In this document: piece after piece, positions 60,108 through 64,000 of the stretch | Layout: each line of letters begins with the position of its first letter | How positions within the stretch are numbered: the first letter of the stretch is position 1 | From: JAGOUU01 sp964609155 | GTDB lineage: Bacteria; Pseudomonadota; Gammaproteobacteria; JAGOUU01 | Direction of reading: 5' to 3' | Length of the DNA: 64,000 nt | Assembly: GCA_964609155.1 (NCBI GenBank) | Contig: CAZSRF010000006.1 | Coordinates: forward strand, 1-64,000 | Program-made: the position numbers and the translations under genes | The notes under the pieces: model-generated | Database searches by the model: none | Told to the model about the DNA's origin: nothing | What the model saw: only the letters and a program-made list of their open reading frames with translations

Positions 60108-60584
60108 TTAATTAAGGTTGTATTTTTTACTTTCTCTTTGAGCGTCTCGCTCTTTAACGGTTGCCCGTTTATCATGAAGTTTTTTACCTTTTACTAAAGC
60201 AATCTCAACTTTAACTTTATTTCTTTTCCAGTATAGAGACAAAGGTACTAACGTAAAACCTTTTTGCTCTACGCTGCCAATCAGCTTGGCTAGTTCTGCA
60301 CGGTGTAAAAGTAATTTTCTAGTACGCCTTGGATCTGGGTCAATATGAGTCGATGCACTAAGAAGCGGAGAGATAAGGGCACCAAATAAAAAAGCCTCGT
60401 GATTTCTAATTAATATATGGCTATCTACTAGTTGTATTTTTCCAGCGCGCAAGCTTTTGACTTCCCAACCTTGTAGCGCAATTCCAGCTTCAAATTTTGT
60501 ATGTATTTCATACTCAAAGCGGGCTTTTTTATTATAGATAATGGTATTATCTGTAGCATTAGATTTGCTATTTTTCTTGGACAT
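60108..60584 (-). CDS. smpB: SsrA-binding protein
   Basis: The 158-residue protein has NKKARFEYEIHTKFEAGIALQGWEVKSLRAGK at 18-49, HIDPDPRRTRKLLLHRAEL near 81-99 and the basic C-terminal tail KKLHDKRATVKERDAQRE that enters the ribosome A site. It is required for tmRNA loading. A start at 60584 with a 158-residue product is normal. It is divergent from ratA, matching the usual smpB/ratA arrangement. Confidence 0.95.
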   Translation of the reverse strand: MSKKNSKSNATDNTIIYNKKARFEYEIHTKFEAGIALQGWEVKSLRAGKIQLVDSHILIRNHEAFLFGALISPLLSASTHIDPDPRRTRKLLLHRAELAKLIGSVEQKGFTLVPLSLYWKRNKVKVEIALVKGKKLHDKRATVKERDAQRESKKYNLN

Positions 60585-60674
60585 ACTCTCAGGCTTAAAT
60601 TTTTATTATCTCTTAAACTAAATTCTAGGTATAATAGCATATGATAACATATAAATAGCAGATAGCAGACTTGT

Positions 60675-61106
60675 ATGACAGCCATAAAAAAAGAGCTGAT
60701 TGTCCCTTACTCATGCGAGCAAATGTTTAATTTAGTTAACGATATAGAGCGTTATCCGGAGTTTTTGGATTGGTGCTATTCTGCAAAAATAATAGAATAT
60801 ACAGCTAATGAAATAGTTGCGGAACTCACCATTAGCTATAGTGGAATAGACAAATCTTTTACTACAACAAATACCTTAGTGAGTAGCAATAAGATCATGA
60901 TGAATCTTGTTGAGGGGCCCTTTAAGCATTTAACAGGTACTTGGGATTTTATTGCAATTAATAATCAAGGATGCAAGGTAGAATTTAAGTTAGATTTTGA
61001 ATTTAGTAATTACTTTGTCTCTCTTATGTTTGGAAAAGTATTTCAAGAAATTGCTGAGAGAATTGTAAATAACTTTAGTCAACGGGCGCAGGATATTTAT
61101 GGATAA
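60675..61106 (+). CDS. ratA: RatA-type START-domain protein
   Basis: The 143-residue protein begins with KKELIVPYSCEQMFNLVNDIERYPEFLDWC, the start of the ribosome-association toxin RatA / ubiquinone-binding Coq10-like family, and ends VFQEIAERIVNNFSQRA. In E. coli it can block 70S assembly; related proteins bind ubiquinone. It overlaps rnfH by eight bases, giving the standard ratA-ratB pair. Confidence 0.93.
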   Translation: MTAIKKELIVPYSCEQMFNLVNDIERYPEFLDWCYSAKIIEYTANEIVAELTISYSGIDKSFTTTNTLVSSNKIMMNLVEGPFKHLTGTWDFIAINNQGCKVEFKLDFEFSNYFVSLMFGKVFQEIAERIVNNFSQRAQDIYG

Positions 61107-61401
61107 CATAACAACAATTGATGTTATCTATCCTTTAGAACAATATCAAAGAATTTTTAGGGTAAAGGTTACAGATATTTCAGATAACCCATCTATTCTA
61201 GAGGTTATTAATAAATCGGGTATTCTAGATTATTACCCACAAATAAATTTAAATATTAATCCTATAGGCATAAATAGTGAATTAAAGAAACTAGATGATG
61301 TAGTTAAACCTTTTGACAGGATTGAGATTTATCGGCCATTGGTAAAAGATCCAATGACCGCACGTAGGATGCGAGCCAAAGAACAAAGAGCAAAGAGATA
61401 A
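61099..61401 (+). CDS. rnfH: RnfH-family protein (RatB)
   Basis: The 100-residue protein has a ubiquitin-like beta-grasp fold pattern: TTIDVIYPLEQYQRIFRVKV at 4-23, ISDNPSILEVINKSGILDYYP near 26-46, LDDVVKPFDRIEIYRPL near 75-91 and a basic C-terminus. Function is not settled. The start overlaps ratA. It is convergent with bamE, whose stop is adjacent. Confidence 0.92.
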   Translation: MDNITTIDVIYPLEQYQRIFRVKVTDISDNPSILEVINKSGILDYYPQINLNINPIGINSELKKLDDVVKPFDRIEIYRPLVKDPMTARRMRAKEQRAKR

Positions 61402-61860
61402 TTAATTCACTCTTTTTTCTTCTCTGATATCAGATAAAAGCTCATCTTGATTAAATGTTAGGATTAGATTTTCTGCTCCTTTGACCAAGCCAGACTCTGC
61501 ATTATGATAGACATAAAGCCATTGATTTTTTGCCGGTGATTCAGATAACACAGACGTACCAAGTAATAATTTAACCTGAGGCTTTGTCATCCCTATGTGT
61601 AATTGTTCTAGCATTTCGGCGGTAATGACGTTACCTTGTTGGATGTCTATTTTATAAGGGTGAAGCCAGCTGGTCAATTTATTTTGATATAGCTTCTTTG
61701 AAATTAAACTATCTTCAGAAGGAACAGCTTGTGATGAGCGAGAAAGAATAGAGTTTTGAGTCATTTTTTCGTTTTTATTTGTTTGCGTACAGCTGCACAA
61801 TAAGGCTAAGTTTAAAAGAGATAGACTAATAATATAGGGAAAGCGAGTAAAATATGTCAT
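61402..61860 (-). CDS. bamE: Outer membrane assembly lipoprotein BamE
   Basis: The ATG at 61860 gives about 152 residues with a signal peptide and a lipobox-like LALLCSC near 18-24; a longer frame to 61914 is not needed. The BamE domain shows QQGNVITAEMLEQLHIGMTKPQVKLLLGTSVLSE near 87-120 and WLYVYHNAESG near 126-136. BamE is part of the BAM complex that inserts beta-barrel proteins such as the usher and LpxR here. It is divergent from fur, as in other Gammaproteobacteria. Confidence 0.92.
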   Translation of the reverse strand: MTYFTRFPYIISLSLLNLALLCSCTQTNKNEKMTQNSILSRSSQAVPSEDSLISKKLYQNKLTSWLHPYKIDIQQGNVITAEMLEQLHIGMTKPQVKLLLGTSVLSESPAKNQWLYVYHNAESGLVKGAENLILTFNQDELLSDIREEKRVN

Positions 61861-61946
61861 AAGCAGTGGGTGTAATTGATATATATATTTTATAAAACTA
61901 CAGCTATAATACACGATTAAGTAATTTATTTTAAGAGGGAATTTGT

Positions 61947-62357
61947 TTGAGTAACGATGATTTAAAGCGAGTAGGGTTAAAGATCACCTTGCCAAGAATT
62001 AAAATCTTACAGATATTAGAGACTTCTGAGAAAAGGCATATATCTGCAGAAGAAATTTACCATCAGCTATTAGCACAATCCGAAGATGTTGGCCTTGCGA
62101 CAGTTTATCGAGTTCTAACCCAGTTTGAGGCTGCTGGCTTGGTGAGTAGGCTGAGATTTGATAATGAGCACTCAGTCTTTGAATTACAAAAAAATGATCA
62201 TCATGACCATTTAGTTTGTGTTAACTGTGGTACCGTATCTGAGTTTGTTGATGAAGTAATTGAAAACAGACAGATTGAGATAGCTAAAAAAAATAACTTT
62301 AAGTTAACTGATCACGCTATGATTCTCTACGGTGTTTGTAGCCACTGTCTTAAATAG
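61947..62357 (+). CDS. fur: Ferric uptake regulator
   Basis: The 136-residue repressor has an N-terminal winged helix (LKITLPRIKILQILE, HISAEEIYHQL, GLATVYRVLTQFEAAGLV) and a dimerisation domain with HDHLVCVNCGTVSEF near 88-102 and a second cysteine pair GVCSHC at the end. It represses iron genes with Fe(II). The TTG start is supported by GAGGGA eight bases upstream. It sits next to bamE in the conserved place. Confidence 0.94.
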   Translation: MSNDDLKRVGLKITLPRIKILQILETSEKRHISAEEIYHQLLAQSEDVGLATVYRVLTQFEAAGLVSRLRFDNEHSVFELQKNDHHDHLVCVNCGTVSEFVDEVIENRQIEIAKKNNFKLTDHAMILYGVCSHCLK

Positions 62358-62406
62358 TGCACTATTTTATATATCTTTTATACATCTGCACATCTGCACA
62401 TCTGCA

Positions 62407-63636
62407 TTAAGTCCTACCACGAGGTGTGGTTCGGCCAGAAGAGATCGGTGAGTCTGGACGAGGGGTTGATGGGGTGGTGCTAGATGCAAACTCAGAATGG
62501 TCATCTAAAATGGTAGCTTTTGGAGACTCTCCAGGGAATTGTTGATGATGTAGTGCAAGAGCGCGGCTGGTAACTATATGCAGCAAAGCAGATGCTATTT
62601 GTTCTTTTGCTGCGCAAAGCATTAAAGCTATTAGTTCGGATCTTGTTTTAGCATGTAGAGCGTTGCCAGATGCATCTTGATAACGCAGCTGGAGTCCCAT
62701 ATGATTAGCCAAAAGTTGATAGTATGTCAATTTTTTATCGTCAGGCAATTTGTCGATGTTCTCTAAGGCAACCTGTATATTTTCAGTTAATCTTGCTAGG
62801 TTTTCTCCGGAAGTCATTTCTCGAACAACTTCTTTAAATTCTTTTGAGGATGTAATATCTGGGTAGTCATTGAAATGATTGGTAGGCACGGCTCCTTTAG
62901 CATGAGTAGCTTTTTTGGCAATGACAGCTTTTCTTGCATCAATAGGCTTAACGGCAGCTTTTTCTTCAAGATATTTTGCTTTCCCTAGATTAGCAAATGC
63001 CCATCCATGGTCTATTTTACAAAAATGAAATTTACCATCCTCGCCTCGATAGAGTCCAATATTTTTCGGTTGAACATCATAATCACCTACTAAATAAGCG
63101 GATACTAAGAGTTGTGATAATTCTCGACGTAATCTTGATCGTTCAGTCAGAGTTAAAGGGCTATCTGCATCATCTAATAAAAAACTTACGAGCCTTCTTT
63201 TATTAGATCCAAACAAAGGATTAGCTCCAAACATGGGTATCATGACAGGATCGTCAGATCTTAAGCCAAGCCATTTTACACCCTTGATATCAACTAATTG
63301 AGTAAAAGAAGGAAAAGCTTCAGAACGTACATAAACTTGTTTTTCAGTTTTTTCAGTACTAATTGCAAAACGTGCAGGAGCAATCAAAGCACCTATCTGC
63401 GGATTAGGATTCGTTTCTGCAGGGATTAACCCTTGCATCAAGCTACTGGCAACCACTTCAATAGCATCATCAGCAGGATAGTCTAAAGAGCTTTTGATAA
63501 AATAGCGTCGCCCACGAGATTCATATTGTCTGGCTATTTCAGCTTTCTTCTGCGCTCCTCCCATCTTCCCAATACGTACGTATTCTTGTAAAGAACTATC
63601 AACTTCAAGTTGAACAGTGGGTTTGGTGCTACTCAT
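62407..63636 (-). CDS. Protein/lipid-kinase-like fold protein, predicted effector
   Basis: The 409-residue protein shows kinase landmarks: RRYFIKSS with the ATP lysine K48, AIEVVASSLMQGL with helix-C Glu E60, a catalytic-loop-like LVGDYDVQPKNIGLY (D187, N192) and FCKIDHGWAF with the metal Asp D209. The pattern D-x4-N then I-D-H-G resembles PI3/4-kinase-like and HipA-like proteins and several Legionella effectors rather than eukaryotic-type Ser/Thr kinases. The C-terminal 45 residues are Ser/Thr/Pro/Arg-rich. No signal peptide. Substrate unknown. It lies between fur and recN. Confidence 0.7.
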   Translation of the reverse strand: MSSTKPTVQLEVDSSLQEYVRIGKMGGAQKKAEIARQYESRGRRYFIKSSLDYPADDAIEVVASSLMQGLIPAETNPNPQIGALIAPARFAISTEKTEKQVYVRSEAFPSFTQLVDIKGVKWLGLRSDDPVMIPMFGANPLFGSNKRRLVSFLLDDADSPLTLTERSRLRRELSQLLVSAYLVGDYDVQPKNIGLYRGEDGKFHFCKIDHGWAFANLGKAKYLEEKAAVKPIDARKAVIAKKATHAKGAVPTNHFNDYPDITSSKEFKEVVREMTSGENLARLTENIQVALENIDKLPDDKKLTYYQLLANHMGLQLRYQDASGNALHAKTRSELIALMLCAAKEQIASALLHIVTSRALALHHQQFPGESPKATILDDHSEFASSTTPSTPRPDSPISSGRTTPRGRT

Positions 63637-63789
63637 ATATTAAGATTGTTAGGTTAGTACACTTAATATATTATCTATAGCACAAAAAAAAGATGTTGAT
63701 TGAATAACTGATTGTTATTAAAAAGAATAGAGTATTACTTGATAATTTTATCAGAAAACAAGTAGTTAGGGATGTTTGCAAGCAGATAG

Positions 63790-64000
63790 TTAACTTGTTG
63801 ATCTCTCTAACAGTTCTTTTGCATGAGCGAGAGTCTGCTTAGTGATAGTTAATCCACCAATCATTCTGGCAAGCTCATTGATACGTTCGGCTTGATTTAA
63901 GTATTCTATATGAGTGACTGTAGCTTTATTAACTTTTGATTTACTAACTTTTATATGATAATTAGCTTGGGCAGCAACTTGGGCTAAATGGGTAACACAC
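63790..64000 (-). CDS. recN: DNA repair protein RecN, C-terminal part (cut by window edge)
   Basis: The minus-strand frame entering from the window end encodes about 69 residues matching the RecN C-terminus: CVTHLAQVAAQANYHIKVSK, then RINELARMIGGLTITKQTLAHAKELL and a stop at 63792-63790. RecN is an SMC-like protein of double-strand break repair; only the distal ATPase half is visible. Its position beside bamE/fur is conserved apart from the inserted kinase-like gene. Confidence 0.93.
   Translation of the reverse strand, partial: CVTHLAQVAAQANYHIKVSKSKVNKATVTHIEYLNQAERINELARMIGGLTITKQTLAHAKELLERSTS

Overview
The window is about 64 kb of AT-rich DNA from a Gammaproteobacterium. Evidence for this is the order rpmB-rpmG-mutM ... 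coaD-waaA, the ssrA/smpB/ratA/rnfH/bamE/fur/recN block, two-subunit-style LPS heptose genes and typical gamma 5S, tRNA-Leu and tmRNA sequences. About a dozen interspersed ORFs look like proteins made for a eukaryotic cell (UIM repeats with a U-box-like motif, OTU-like and CE-clan-like cysteine peptidases, a lipid/protein-kinase-like fold, membrane-hairpin proteins). Together these suggest a host-associated or intracellular lineage of the Legionellales type. That assignment is inference; no secretion-system gene lies in the window.

Layout. 1-250: 5S rRNA, probably the end of an rRNA operon. 262-3406: three accessory genes, including the UIM/U-box-like protein. 3420-6848: a probable small island with an AbiE toxin-antitoxin pair, gene remnants and tRNA-Leu(CAA), with a 10-N assembly gap beside it. 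6989-13777: lipid A and LPS core genes (lpxR-like, lpxL-like, an HldE-like kinase, waaA), an aldehyde dehydrogenase and coaD. 13764-18072: three effector-like genes, two of them diverged paralogues, sitting where mutM and coaD are normally adjacent. 18201-29206: housekeeping (mutM, rpmG, rpmB, dut, algC-like, MAPEG, an AAA/DUF4143 ATPase behind a palindrome array, pyrE, xth, an Mrp-DUF971 fusion, lipA, PAP2, hemE), then rdgC. 30266-36739: redox genes, a second HldE-like gene, waaF, waaC and a YciI-like gene. 38069-43322: a five-gene overlapping operon for System II cytochrome c maturation with a TlpA-like thioredoxin, an SDR and MsrBA. 43467-52451: a mixture of housekeeping genes (YgjP-like, rlmJ, grx, rhlE) and effector-like genes (amidotransferase with membrane tail, OTU-like, zincin-like, CE-clan-like). 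52585-58180: tag and a complete archaic chaperone-usher pilus cluster. 58365-64000: ssrA, a membrane protein, smpB, ratA, rnfH, bamE, fur, a kinase-like protein and the 3' end of recN.

How the parts fit. Much of the identifiable metabolism is envelope building: heptose activation, Kdo and heptose transfer, lipid A acylation and deacylation, a lipid phosphatase and a pilus. The two HldE-like genes show opposite decay: the first keeps the kinase active site and has lost the nucleotidyltransferase motif, the second keeps the nucleotidyltransferase and has lost the kinase motif. Each accompanies a different half of the core-LPS genes. The accessory genes repeatedly interrupt conserved housekeeping neighbourhoods (mutM/coaD, ssrA/smpB, fur/recN), and several appear aimed at the host ubiquitin system. 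Those functions rest on motif reading only.
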